Positions 53,795 through 63,445 of a stretch of DNA of 64,000 nucleotides are shown here, one piece after another. Each line of letters opens with the position of its first letter. Within the stretch, counting starts at the first letter, position 1. The notes below the pieces were generated by a model. That model searched no databases. It saw nothing but the letters and a program-made list of their open reading frames with translations, and had not been told where the DNA came from. This DNA is from Treponema putidum. Lineage in GTDB: Bacteria > Spirochaetota > Spirochaetia > Treponematales > Treponemataceae. The stretch covers positions 989,827 through 1,053,826 of the forward strand of contig NZ_CP009228.1 in assembly GCF_000755145.1 (NCBI RefSeq), given 5' to 3'. A program made the position numbers and the translations under genes.

Positions 53795-54841
53795 ATGAAA
53801 AGAAAAAGAAAATTGATTTTATTGATAGCAGTTGTTATGTTTGTCCTTTTTATTTTGCCTATGGGTATTGCTTACTTTATCTATCGTGATACTTTCGGTT
53901 TAAGATATACAACTACCTCTTATATGAGACGGAATATAGAAGAATTTGAAGGATTAAAATTAAAAAAATATTTTTTTACTTCAAATAAGGGACAAAAACT
54001 TACTGCTTACAAATATTATAAAGAAGATAGCGGTTATAAGGGGCTTATAATAATAGCTCACGGATTCGGAGGAGGCGGACATAATTCCTATATGGATATT
54101 GCCGATTATTTGGCAGGAAGCGGGTATTTGGTTTTTTCTTATGATGCAACAGGAAATGATGAAAGTGAAGGAAGAGAAGTCGGAGGTTTACCTCAAGGGA
54201 TTATCGACCTTGATTATGCAATAAGGTTTGTAAAAGAAAATAAAGAATTTACAAATTTACCGATTATGCTTTTCGGCCACAGCTGGGGAGGTTATTCCGT
54301 TGGAAGCGTTTTAAATTTACATAAGGACATAGCGGCGGCTGTGACGGTTTCGGGTTTTAACTCTTCTATCGGTATGATAAAAGATAATGGAGGCAGCTTT
54401 ATCGGGAAATGGATTAACTTTTTTATGCCCTATTTTTCGTTGATAGAAAAAATCAAATTCGGGAAATATGCAAATTACTCTTGCATAAAGGGATTTGAAA
54501 ATTCCGATACAAAGGTAATGGTTATTCACAGTTCTGATGATGATGCTGTTTCTTTTGAAAATAATTATAAACAGTTTTATAAAAAATTCGGAAACAATAG
54601 CCGATTCACTTTTATCGAGTATGATAATAGAGGACATAGTTATTTGTATTATACTGATGAAGCTAGAAGTTACGGTAAAAAACTCAGCGAAGATTTTACA
54701 AGTTTTAAAAAATCTTTGCAAGTAGAAATTACACCTGAAATACGAGCCGAGTATTTTAAAAAACATCTGGACAAAAAACAATTTTTTGAAATTGATAAAG
54801 GTCTAATGGAGAAAATTGTTTCATTCTATGATAAAAATTAG
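53795..54841 (+). CDS. membrane-anchored alpha/beta hydrolase
   Basis: 348 residues. One N-terminal helix (LILLIAVVMFVLFILPMGIAYFIY) anchors or exports it. The hydrolase fold has IIAHGFGGGGHNSYMDIADYLAGSGYLVFSYDATGNDESEG, the nucleophile elbow FGHSWGGYS with Ser, an Asp in VIHSSDDDAVSFEN and His in DNRGHSYLYY, so the triad is complete. The family includes serine peptidases and esterases; substrate unknown. Its stop overlaps the stop of the convergent ABC gene by four bases. Confidence 0.88.
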   Translation: MKRKRKLILLIAVVMFVLFILPMGIAYFIYRDTFGLRYTTTSYMRRNIEEFEGLKLKKYFFTSNKGQKLTAYKYYKEDSGYKGLIIIAHGFGGGGHNSYMDIADYLAGSGYLVFSYDATGNDESEGREVGGLPQGIIDLDYAIRFVKENKEFTNLPIMLFGHSWGGYSVGSVLNLHKDIAAAVTVSGFNSSIGMIKDNGGSFIGKWINFFMPYFSLIEKIKFGKYANYSCIKGFENSDTKVMVIHSSDDDAVSFENNYKQFYKKFGNNSRFTFIEYDNRGHSYLYYTDEARSYGKKLSEDFTSFKKSLQVEITPEIRAEYFKKHLDKKQFFEIDKGLMEKIVSFYDKN

Positions 54842-56382
54842 ATATTTATCACTATTGCATTTTTATCTTCAATATTTTCATGTGTAACGGCAATAATAAT
54901 TTTATCTGTTATTTGTAAAAGATTGTGCTCTATTTTTTTGTAAATTTCACGTTCTACATTTTTAAAAGGCTCATCCAAGATGATAACGCTTTTTGATAAA
55001 TCAAGGTTTCGTGCGAGGTTAAGTCTTCTGGTCTCGCCGCCCGAAATGCTTTTTTCATCTAAGCCGCCTTTTTCATGTAAAGTATTTGCAAGGGTAAATG
55101 CACAGACAAGGTCAAGCTCTTTTTGTTTTTGTTCAACAGGAACAAAAAGATTGTCTTCTATAGTTCCATTAATAATAAAATTTTCTTGCGGAATATATGA
55201 AATTTCACCGATAAGTTCATCTTCAGTATAGGAATTGATATCTTTACCGTTAATAAAAATCGAATTATCAGGGGCAGGTAATTCTTTTGTAATAAGTTTT
55301 ATGAGAGTGGATTTTCCTTTTCCGCTTTCGGCCTGCAAATAGTAAAATCCGTTTTTTAGTGATATGTTAAAATCGGTAAAGACAGGATTATCTCCATAAG
55401 AAAAATTAAGATTTTTTATTTCTATTGAAATAATAGCTTTTGTAGCTATTTTAGTTTCCGAAAGAGGAATTTTAACTTTAAAATATTTTTTGTCCAAAAT
55501 TAAAAGACCTGATCGAATCGAAACAATATTATAAAATAAATTTTCAAAGCTGCTTGAAATAAGTGCACTCAATCCGAGTGTGCCGGCAACCGATCCGACT
55601 GTTGCTTTTCCTTTTAAAATAAAATAGAATAAAAAGATAATCATCAAAACATTTATAACAATACTTGGAAAATTCACAATATTCAAAAGTAAATCTCTGT
55701 TTGCGCTATATTTATATCGGTAGTTTTCATAATTTTCAAATTCTTTTTTTGTACGTTGCACAAAATATTTTTTTGCGCGGTTAATAAAAATCGTAAAATG
55801 CCCCGTTAAAATATCTTGAATGTAATTATAATAACCGGACCTTTTTTCTATAAATGTATTTGAAAGTTCATCAAGTTTCGGATCGATTTTTTTAAACATT
55901 AAAAAAGAAAAAGCCATTGAAACAAAACAAAAAATAATAAACGGCGGAAAAATAAAATACATTGTTACGAGACCGAATATAATTGCATTTACATTATAAA
56001 GGGCATCCATTAGATTACAAATTGCTTCGGAAGAAAAATAATCGCAAGAGTTTATAAAAAGTTCATAGTATTTTGTTTTATCTTTATGGTGTTCGATTCT
56101 ATTTTCGCAAGTCATATAATTTGCGATATTGTTTCTAAGTGTCAATCTGCAATCTTTTCGCAGTTTAGTTTCAGCTAAATTTTCTATAAATAATATCAGA
56201 GCTGCAGCAAAACCGAATGCGGCAAATAGAAAAACATATTCGACCTTTCCATTTCCTTCAATAGTCTTATCTATGCTAATCTGTAAAATTTTTGATGAAT
56301 AAGTATTTAAAAATGCAGTCATTGCAACTAATAAAAAGGTTATACTAAATAGAAATTTATTTTTCTTTAACAGTTGTAACAT
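54838..56382 (-). CDS. ABC exporter half B
   Basis: 514 residues, about six helices then an ATPase: Walker A QAESGKGKSTLIKLI, IGEISYIPQENFIINGTIEDN, signature SISGGETRRLNLARNL, Walker B VIILDEPFKNVE and switch IIAVTHENI. AAGGAGG lies eight bases before the ATG, inside the end of the upstream ABC gene (26-base overlap). The two very different half-transporters probably form a heterodimer. Substrate unknown. Confidence 0.88.
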   Translation of the reverse strand: MLQLLKKNKFLFSITFLLVAMTAFLNTYSSKILQISIDKTIEGNGKVEYVFLFAAFGFAAALILFIENLAETKLRKDCRLTLRNNIANYMTCENRIEHHKDKTKYYELFINSCDYFSSEAICNLMDALYNVNAIIFGLVTMYFIFPPFIIFCFVSMAFSFLMFKKIDPKLDELSNTFIEKRSGYYNYIQDILTGHFTIFINRAKKYFVQRTKKEFENYENYRYKYSANRDLLLNIVNFPSIVINVLMIIFLFYFILKGKATVGSVAGTLGLSALISSSFENLFYNIVSIRSGLLILDKKYFKVKIPLSETKIATKAIISIEIKNLNFSYGDNPVFTDFNISLKNGFYYLQAESGKGKSTLIKLITKELPAPDNSIFINGKDINSYTEDELIGEISYIPQENFIINGTIEDNLFVPVEQKQKELDLVCAFTLANTLHEKGGLDEKSISGGETRRLNLARNLDLSKSVIILDEPFKNVEREIYKKIEHNLLQITDKIIIAVTHENIEDKNAIVINI

Positions 56383-57925
56383 TTAATTTTCCTCCTTCCA
56401 GAGTAAATATATAATCAAATTTTTCGGTATCAATTTCACGATGCGAAATTTCAATATATGTTAACTCTTTATCATCCAAAAATTTGTTTTGAATAAATTT
56501 ATAATTTTCAAAGTCAAGGCCTGCAAAGGTTTCATCCATAATTATATTTTTATATGAACCTGCGAAAATTCTAGCTAAAGCGGCGCGTTCTTTTTCTCCT
56601 CCGGATATTTGTACTCCGTCAGTATCTAATGCGGTTATATCCTTATCGTAAAATTTTTCAAGCCGTGCAAATACATAAGGTTCTTTTTGTTTTTTATCTC
56701 CAAAGAAAATATTATCTTCAATCGATGTTTTAAAAAGATGAAAATTTTGATTAATAAAATAAAAAGGCAGGTATTCATTATCTGAAATTAGTTTATCGTT
56801 AAAATATACTTTACCGGTATTAGGTTTTAGTAAATTCAATATAAGTTTTATCAAAGTAGATTTTCCGCTGCCGCTTTTTCCCGTTAATAATATTTTATCC
56901 CCCTTGTTGATTTGTAAGTTTATATTTTTTAGAATCGGAATGCTCTCTCCGTCTTTTGTATTATACGAAAAAGAAACATCGCTCAAATTAAGTGTTTTAA
57001 ATTCCTCTGCCGATAAAATTTTATTTCTTTTGCTTTTTATAATTTTGTCTATTTTTTCTTTGCTTGTTTTTCCATAACGGACTTCAATAAAAAGCTTAAG
57101 CAGCCCTTCAAGCTTTTGCGAAAAAACATTCATATATAAGATTGTAGAACTCAACATACCGATTGTTATTTTGTTTTTTGTAAACAAAAAAATTGCAAAT
57201 GCTAAACCGGCTACCGCTAAACACATTGAAGTTAAAATCATTATCCATTCAAAAGCCGTTTTCTTAATTTCTATTTTGCAGCTTTGATTTTCGAATGTAT
57301 TATTTGCGCTTACTTGACGGGTAAAAAGCAGATTTCTTTTTCCGTTTAGAATATAAAACGGCAAACCTCTTTGATTTTCGTTTGTCTCGGCATTATATTC
57401 TTCTTGCAGTCTAATTTCTTGAGAAGACATTTTGTCAATGTGAGGTTCAATGATTTTTGTAACAAATTTTCCGATTATAAAAGATGAGAGCATAATAATC
57501 GGCAAACTAAAATGAAATGATATCAAAACAAAAACTGTCAGTAAAATTCCTACAAGACTTGAAGCAACGTGAATACGTCCCAGTAAATATGAGGTTTGTA
57601 TTTTAGGTATTTGATCTTTAAATGCGGTAAAATAATAGTCCGTTTCATGTTTCAAAAAATCTTCAGGAGGAATATTAAAAATAGCATTTGAAAGATTTTG
57701 ACTATAAAGAAGAGCAAATTTCTTACGTATAAAAAATATACCCCGTTGACATAGGTGATGAATGACTACAAAAAGAATTTCAAGCAGAGCGTAGAATATA
57801 ATGAGTTTAATTTTTTCGGGTGAAGGATTTTTTGTAAATTCATCAATAGCGAATCCAAAAAAATATAAGATACCTGTTGAGACTACCGTTTGAATGGTTT
57901 TAAGAATAAAAATCAATATATACAT
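56357..57925 (-). CDS. ABC exporter half A
   Basis: 522 residues from the ATG at 57925, where GGAG is seven bases upstream; the frame is open six codons further. Membrane part then ATPase: Walker A TGKSGSGKSTLIKLI, FYFINQNFHLFKTSIEDN, signature ISGGEKERAALARIF, Walker B NIIMDETFAGLDF, switch IEISHREID. It overlaps the glycosyltransferase gene upstream by 26 bases and the partner half downstream by 26 bases, so all three are translated from one message. Confidence 0.88.
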   Translation of the reverse strand: MYILIFILKTIQTVVSTGILYFFGFAIDEFTKNPSPEKIKLIIFYALLEILFVVIHHLCQRGIFFIRKKFALLYSQNLSNAIFNIPPEDFLKHETDYYFTAFKDQIPKIQTSYLLGRIHVASSLVGILLTVFVLISFHFSLPIIMLSSFIIGKFVTKIIEPHIDKMSSQEIRLQEEYNAETNENQRGLPFYILNGKRNLLFTRQVSANNTFENQSCKIEIKKTAFEWIMILTSMCLAVAGLAFAIFLFTKNKITIGMLSSTILYMNVFSQKLEGLLKLFIEVRYGKTSKEKIDKIIKSKRNKILSAEEFKTLNLSDVSFSYNTKDGESIPILKNINLQINKGDKILLTGKSGSGKSTLIKLILNLLKPNTGKVYFNDKLISDNEYLPFYFINQNFHLFKTSIEDNIFFGDKKQKEPYVFARLEKFYDKDITALDTDGVQISGGEKERAALARIFAGSYKNIIMDETFAGLDFENYKFIQNKFLDDKELTYIEISHREIDTEKFDYIFTLEGGKLNVTTVKEK

Positions 57926-59195
57926 CTTTAATCTCCTTCTCAACCCTATCTATGATGCTGTCCCAAGAATGTTTTTTTATTTCTTCTGCGACAGGGGAAT
58001 AAAAATCTTTTTGAGATTTAAGTCTTTCCATTTGAAGCATTATTTTTTCGGCAAGGGCTTTGACAAAGGCGGGCTTATCTTCTTCGTAAGCCTTGTCTAC
58101 ATCATAGATACGGGGAAGTTTGACAAATTCGATAATGCCGCTTGTGTTGATTTTTTCGCCGAGGAGGTTTATTAGACCTTCAATTTCGGTTGTAACGGTA
58201 AATAGCCCGCAAGCTAAGGCCTCAACAGCGACAAGACCTAAGGCTTCATAGTATGAAGGCAAAATAAAAATATCGTTTTGTTTTAAAATTTTACACATAC
58301 ATATTTGGGATGAGGCATTTACTATTTTTAAATTTTCGCTGTAGTCTGCATTTTTTAAAAGAATGTTTTTTTGTTCTTCGGTTGTATTTCCTATGAGAGT
58401 CAATTCCGTATTAGGATATTTTTTTAAAATAAGCGGAAGTGTTTTTGCAAGTTCAAACACTCCCTTTGAATCGGATATCTTTCCTGCATAGCAAAGTTTA
58501 AATGTTCCGTCAAAGATATGTCTATCCTTATCGTTAAAAATATCGGGGTTAAAGCCTCCTCCTGCCAATTTAATTTTTTCAAGGTTTGCCGAAAAAATAG
58601 TTTGCACTTCGGTAATATCCTTAGGGCTTACGGTAAAATATAAATCAAGCTTATCCAAGTTTTGTATGTACCATGTCTTTATCCAAGGATTTTTTTTAAT
58701 CTGCCTTATATCCGTGCCGTGACTTATGCCTATTATTTTTTTGCCAGAAAATATTTTTTTTACCAAAGAGGTTAAAATAAAAAGATGATGACTTATAATG
58801 ACATCGGGATTAAATTCTTCTCTTGCACGGAGAAGAGTTTTTTCAAAAACCGAAATCCATTTTTGATACATCTCATCATTCATTTCGGAATAAACGGTTG
58901 AGGTATAGGGCATTATGTCGCTCATTCCTGCAATCGGGAAAGGAATGTCTGCATTAAAAACCGTTTTTTCTTTCTGTTCATAATCGGATAAAAATTTAAC
59001 AGGATATTCTTTTACGCTTCCCTGTAATTTGTCCGGTAAAGATTCATTAAAAGTTTTTTCGGCAAAGGGAAGCTGTGTGCCGTAAAGAACCGCATTCTCA
59101 TGGCCTTTTTTTATCATTCCTTCGACGAGAGTGCTAAAATAAACCCCGCTTCCTGTTTTCATCGGTAATTGTGCAAGGCAGTGCAGTATCTTCAA
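57900..59195 (-). CDS. glycosyltransferase family 4-like protein
   Basis: 431 residues, two Rossmann halves. N-terminal MKILHCLAQLPMKTGSGVYFSTLVEGMIKKGHENAVLYG; the nucleotide-sugar half has LCYAGKISDSKGVFELAKTLPLIL and FILPSYYEALGLVAVEALACGLFTVTTEIEGL, with the E(x7)E motif. It would move a sugar from a nucleotide donor to a lipid or glycan acceptor. The TTG start shares bases with the TGA of the ATPase gene upstream. Linked to a heteromeric exporter, so it may glycosylate what the exporter moves; that is inference. Confidence 0.88.
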   Translation of the reverse strand: MKILHCLAQLPMKTGSGVYFSTLVEGMIKKGHENAVLYGTQLPFAEKTFNESLPDKLQGSVKEYPVKFLSDYEQKEKTVFNADIPFPIAGMSDIMPYTSTVYSEMNDEMYQKWISVFEKTLLRAREEFNPDVIISHHLFILTSLVKKIFSGKKIIGISHGTDIRQIKKNPWIKTWYIQNLDKLDLYFTVSPKDITEVQTIFSANLEKIKLAGGGFNPDIFNDKDRHIFDGTFKLCYAGKISDSKGVFELAKTLPLILKKYPNTELTLIGNTTEEQKNILLKNADYSENLKIVNASSQICMCKILKQNDIFILPSYYEALGLVAVEALACGLFTVTTEIEGLINLLGEKINTSGIIEFVKLPRIYDVDKAYEEDKPAFVKALAEKIMLQMERLKSQKDFYSPVAEEIKKHSWDSIIDRVEKEIKDVYIDFYS

Positions 59196-60151
59196 TTTAA
59201 ATTCTCCCTATTGTATTTGATGTAAATATTTTCATTTTTTTTATAATTAAAGTCATTGTTTAAAACAATGGCCTTTAATTCTTGTTTTTCAGTTTTAAGA
59301 AATAGTTCTATTATTTCGCCCTTAAAAACAATATTGATAATTTGGGCTTCTTCAAAGTTTTCAATATATTTTTCATCTGCTTCCGATAAAGATTTAAGTA
59401 TCCTTATCTTTTCGGGTCTGATATATGAATTTTCTATTTTATTGTTTGCACCTATAAAGTCAAGCGTAAATTCGTTTGCAGGACGATTATAAAGAGATTC
59501 GGCTGTTCCTTCCTGAATAATTTCTCCATTATTCATCAAAATAATTTTGTCGGCAATTTCAAATGCTTCGCTTTGATCATGGGTAACGAAAATTGTAGTG
59601 ATATTGAATTCTTTTTGAATTTGTTTTATCTCTTTACGCATATTGATTCTAAGCTTTGCATCCAAATTGCTCAAAGGCTCATCCAATAAAAGAAGCTTAG
59701 GCTTTATAATTAAACTGCGTGCAAGAGCAACCCTCTGCTGTTCTCCGCCTGAAAGTTCGCTTATATGTTTTTTTTCATAACCCGATAAGCCCATCGTTTT
59801 TATCATCTTCATTCCGGCTTCAACTCGTTCAGCCTTAGGCATCTTTTTAAATTTTAAACCGTAAATAATATTCGATAAAACATTCATGTGAGGGAAAAGC
59901 CCATAGGATTGAAAAACGGTAGAAACGTTTCTATTTTCAGGTGGTTCATTTGTAATTTCTTTACCGTCAAGAATTATCTTTCCGCTTTCAGGTTTTAAAA
60001 AACCTCCTATCGATTTTAATACCGTACTTTTTCCGCAGCCGGACGGTCCTAAAAGACAAAGGAGTTTTCCTTTTTCAAGATTAAAGCTTATATTTTTTAC
60101 CGCATTTTTTTCTTTATATGTTTTTGTTAGGTTTGTTAATTCCAAATACAT
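59192..60151 (-). CDS. importer ABC ATPase (iron/thiamine/polyamine type)
   Basis: 319 residues: Walker A GPSGCGKSTVLKSIGG, Q-loop VFQSYGLFPHMNVLSNI, signature LSGGEQQRVALARSL, Walker B LLLLDEPLSNLDAKLR, switch IFVTHDQSEAFEIADKI, and a C-terminal regulatory TOBE-like part. The pattern is that of FbpC/PotA-type subunits. GGAGG lies before the ATG, and the permease gene is 22 bases upstream. Confidence 0.92.
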   Translation of the reverse strand: MYLELTNLTKTYKEKNAVKNISFNLEKGKLLCLLGPSGCGKSTVLKSIGGFLKPESGKIILDGKEITNEPPENRNVSTVFQSYGLFPHMNVLSNIIYGLKFKKMPKAERVEAGMKMIKTMGLSGYEKKHISELSGGEQQRVALARSLIIKPKLLLLDEPLSNLDAKLRINMRKEIKQIQKEFNITTIFVTHDQSEAFEIADKIILMNNGEIIQEGTAESLYNRPANEFTLDFIGANNKIENSYIRPEKIRILKSLSEADEKYIENFEEAQIINIVFKGEIIELFLKTEKQELKAIVLNNDFNYKKNENIYIKYNRENLN

Positions 60152-60173
60152 AAAACCTCCGGCATTTTAAAAA

Positions 60174-61793
60174 TTATTTTTTCTTTAAAACTAAAAAGTA
60201 AATTAAATTTACAATTAAACAAATTATAATTATAAGCAAGGCAATTACCGAGCCTATTTCATAATAGCCGCTTTGAATTACATCGAACATAACAAGGGTT
60301 AAAACTTTTTGACTCGGGTATACTAAAAAAATAATTGAACCTATTGTAGTCATAGTCGTTGTAAATCCGTTGATAAAAGAAACGCCCAAAGCATTTTTAC
60401 TTAAAGGAATAACGGCATCGGTAATTTCATTTATCCTTTTACCGCCTAAATCTCTGATTGAATTTAAAGTGTCGATGTTTATTTCTTCCATTGCCGCATT
60501 CCCTATCTTTGTAGAAAATGGCAGCTGTTTAAATAGTATATTTAAAACAACTATTGCTGCCGTTCCTGTAAGCATTAAGGGTTTTGAATTAAAGGCCAAT
60601 AAATAACCGAGCCCGAAAAAAGTTCCCGGAATTATATAGGGAAGAGTTGCGGCAAAATCTACAGCCTGCATTATTTTTATTTTTCTTATTTGTTTATAAT
60701 AAGCGATAAGTAAACCGATTATGCTGCCTCCGCCTGCAGCGATAAGACTGTAGACTATACTCCTTATAACCGTGCTTGTAATATGATCTCTTGTTTCTAA
60801 AATATTTGCAAAGGTAAAAATCATTTTTCCTTTTTTCATTTTTGTAAATGCGGACAATATAATAGAAGAATATTGAATGCTTATCCATAATAAAAAGAAA
60901 ACGGCAATTATGCTTATAAGATAAAAAAGAATTCCCTGCCTTTTTATTTCAATTTCAGATGATGTTATGCCGTGGGAAGATATGGAAATATTTTTAAAAC
61001 TTTTTTGATAAAGGATAAAAATAATAATTGCGGGAATTAAAAGAAGCACATTTATTGCGGAAGCCTTTCCCAAATTGCCTTGAGCTATTACCGCAAAATA
61101 GCTTTCAGTTGCAAGCACATTAAAAGAGCCGCCTATGATTGCAGGCGTTCCAAAGTCCGATAAACTTCGCAAAAAAGTTAAGAGCATAACCGATTTGATT
61201 GCAGGAAAAAGGAAGGGAAGAATTATGTCGATAATTAACCGGTTTGTCTTTGCTCCGAGGTTGCGTGCACTGTCTAATTGGGATCTGTCCAAATTATTTA
61301 AAAAACCGATTAGGATTAAAGCCGCTAAAGAAAAATTACTCAAGGACTGCATCAGCACAATGCCGGTAATTCCGTACGGGCTTTTTGAAATACCTAAAAG
61401 ATAATAAGAAACAAGGCCTCTTCTTCCAAAGAGGTTTATATAACTTAGGGCGGTTACAAATGGAGGACTTATCATTGTTACAGCCAAAATTAAAAATATA
61501 AGACGTTTTATTTTTTTAGGCATCAGATAAGAAAACAAGGCCGTAGTTATCCCTGCGATTGCAGTTAAAAGCGTCGTATAAAATCCTACCAATAGAGAGT
61601 TTTTTAGCAAGTGAAGGTTATTTTTAAACACGCCGTTAAAAAACTCAAAACTAAAATTTCCGTTTATGACAAGGCTTTCTTTAAACACATAAAAAAAAGG
61701 CATGGCTATGAATATAAAAATACCTAAAATTAAACTTAGTATGAGGATATAATCTATAAGGCCGTTATAATTTCTATTAAGCTGCTGTTTCAT
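60174..61793 (-). CDS. importer ABC permease, two fused halves
   Basis: 539 residues with about twelve helices in two binding-protein-dependent permease domains. Coupling (EAA) loops are visible in each: SARNLGAKTNRLIIDIILPFLFPAIKS and SIRDLGGKRINEITDAVIPLSKNALGVSFINGF. This two-in-one form is that of FbpB/ThiP-type iron(III) and thiamine permeases. The substrate-binding protein usually encoded next to it is absent here; the 440 bases upstream hold no gene. Substrate therefore unknown. Confidence 0.9.
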   Translation of the reverse strand: MKQQLNRNYNGLIDYILILSLILGIFIFIAMPFFYVFKESLVINGNFSFEFFNGVFKNNLHLLKNSLLVGFYTTLLTAIAGITTALFSYLMPKKIKRLIFLILAVTMISPPFVTALSYINLFGRRGLVSYYLLGISKSPYGITGIVLMQSLSNFSLAALILIGFLNNLDRSQLDSARNLGAKTNRLIIDIILPFLFPAIKSVMLLTFLRSLSDFGTPAIIGGSFNVLATESYFAVIAQGNLGKASAINVLLLIPAIIIFILYQKSFKNISISSHGITSSEIEIKRQGILFYLISIIAVFFLLWISIQYSSIILSAFTKMKKGKMIFTFANILETRDHITSTVIRSIVYSLIAAGGGSIIGLLIAYYKQIRKIKIMQAVDFAATLPYIIPGTFFGLGYLLAFNSKPLMLTGTAAIVVLNILFKQLPFSTKIGNAAMEEINIDTLNSIRDLGGKRINEITDAVIPLSKNALGVSFINGFTTTMTTIGSIIFLVYPSQKVLTLVMFDVIQSGYYEIGSVIALLIIIICLIVNLIYFLVLKKK

Positions 61794-62238
61794 TAAATTA
61801 TCCTATAAGTCTATATTATTTTTAATAAATTTACTAGTACATAATATAGTATAAATTTTAGGCGATTGATATAAGATACCCGTTTTACTTAGCCTTGACA
61901 GATCCTAAGTTTTGACTTAATATTAACTATGCTTGAGAGACTTTTAGCTTAAGTGGCAGCTATACCTATTTTTTAAATAGCAAGGAGAGAAAAACTATGG
62001 CGTTTTAGATCTACATGTAGAATTATTGTATGTAGTTTGTTTATAAATTGCGTGAAAAAATTTTTTCAGGATTTGGTAATCCTTGCAAGAATTTATTACA
62101 AGAACATTTGAGAGTTTTAACTATTAGGGATAATAATCATCCTTGTGCAAAAGAAATAAAAAAAGAGTTAAAACGGCTTAGAAAAATAAGTAAAAATACG
62201 GCTATAGCTTGAAAAAATTATGTAATACTTGCCGGCAC
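61794..62238. other. gene-poor stretch with an orphan promoter and a short frame
   Basis: 445 bases between the permease and diguanylate cyclase genes, both transcribed leftwards. A plus-strand promoter-like pair is at 61895-61923. A GGAGAG site is followed by an ATG (61997) that stops after three codons. From 62036 a frame without a clear start reads KLREKIFSGFGNPCKNLLQEHLRVL ... KELKRLRKISKN and ends with TGA at 62210-62212. It is lysine-rich and unrecognised; it may be the tail of a lost gene. Confidence 0.45.
61895..61923 (+). promoter_or_regulatory. plus-strand promoter-like element in a gene desert
   Basis: TTGACA at 61895-61900, 17 bases, TAATAT at 61918-61923, the same form as the CRISPR leader promoter. 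No intact plus-strand gene follows. Confidence 0.45.
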
Positions 62239-63390
62239 TTATTGATCGAAAATGACAATCTTATTCTTTCCTTCTTTTTTTGCTTTATATAGAGCTGCAT
62301 CGGCTTCTCCGATAATATCCGTGATAGGTTTACCTTCTATTAATTTACTAATGCCGGCACTGAAGCTGATTTGATGGTTTTGTAACTTGGATAAACAGCT
62401 TTTATTAAATAGTTCTTTACTTTCATTCATTAATTTTTCGGCAGTAGTTTTATCCGAGTTGATTACAATTAAAAATTCTTCTCCTCCATAGCGAAATGCT
62501 GTGAATACATCTTTTGAATACGACTTAAAAGTTTGTCCTAAGATTCTTATTACTTCATCTCCATATAAATGGCCGTAGTCATCATTAAGTTGCTTAAAAT
62601 TATCAAGGTCTATCATTACTATGTATATTTCCTCTTTATACTCCTGTACCTTATTGATATATGTTCTAAAGGCAGCTCTGGAGTATAATCCTGAAAGATC
62701 ATCTATCATCATACCATGCCAATATTTTTCTTTTTCTTGGAGAGTGTTTAGTATTTTTAAAAGTTGGATATCATTGTGATTAAGAATATATTTTGCAGTA
62801 ATGTAGGATACAACGAGGATGCATTCCAGTACCATAAAGTCTAATATATAATTATTTGTTATAACGTAGTCTCCATCATATTTTATTACAAAAACAGACA
62901 AGATGATCGCTGTAAAAGAAAAAACGGCCGTTATTTTTGTTACCTTTTTGTCATTATAAACTGTCGATAAAAATATCATAACCAAAAAACCTGCATAAAT
63001 CGTGACAAAGGCTTGATGAATCAAAATATAAATAAAGGCTTGAAATAATGAACTTAACATTACAAAGTAATTTTTAGTTTTTGGATCATAATACTTTCTA
63101 TTAAAAATTTTTGTTATAATATACAGCATAAAATTAATGATAAATGGAAATAGTGCAAATTTAAGAAAATAATTACAAAAAGATGTATTTACTTGGGATT
63201 TACCAATAAAATAATAAGAAAGTTCAAGGCAGAATGCAATGATTATAATGATAAGCTGAGTTCTTATGTGAATAAGCCTGAATTGTGCCTGTAGTGAATT
63301 TATTTCATTATGTGCAATTTGAGCATTATTGTTGAAAAAATCATGTAGGTAATTTTTAGTTACATCATCATTAATGTCATGCCCATTCAT
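62239..63390 (-). CDS. membrane-bound diguanylate cyclase
   Basis: 383 residues from the ATG at 63390 (AAGGA seven bases before); a GTG at 63432 would add 14 residues but has no ribosome site. About six membrane helices fill the first 200 residues. The GGDEF domain follows: DDLSGLYSRAAFRTYI, VMIDLDNFKQLNDDYGHLYGDEVIRILGQ, YGGEEFLIV (active GGEEF form), ISFSAGISKL, DAALYKAKKEGKNKIVIFD. It makes cyclic di-GMP from two GTP. No RxxD inhibitory site is seen in the expected place before GGEEF, so product inhibition may be weak. Confidence 0.92.
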   Translation of the reverse strand: MNGHDINDDVTKNYLHDFFNNNAQIAHNEINSLQAQFRLIHIRTQLIIIIIAFCLELSYYFIGKSQVNTSFCNYFLKFALFPFIINFMLYIITKIFNRKYYDPKTKNYFVMLSSLFQAFIYILIHQAFVTIYAGFLVMIFLSTVYNDKKVTKITAVFSFTAIILSVFVIKYDGDYVITNNYILDFMVLECILVVSYITAKYILNHNDIQLLKILNTLQEKEKYWHGMMIDDLSGLYSRAAFRTYINKVQEYKEEIYIVMIDLDNFKQLNDDYGHLYGDEVIRILGQTFKSYSKDVFTAFRYGGEEFLIVINSDKTTAEKLMNESKELFNKSCLSKLQNHQISFSAGISKLIEGKPITDIIGEADAALYKAKKEGKNKIVIFDQ

Positions 63391-63445
63391 ATTATTATCC
63401 TTATCAAAAAATTGAGTAATTAAATAGTGCACAAATTTTAAAAAC

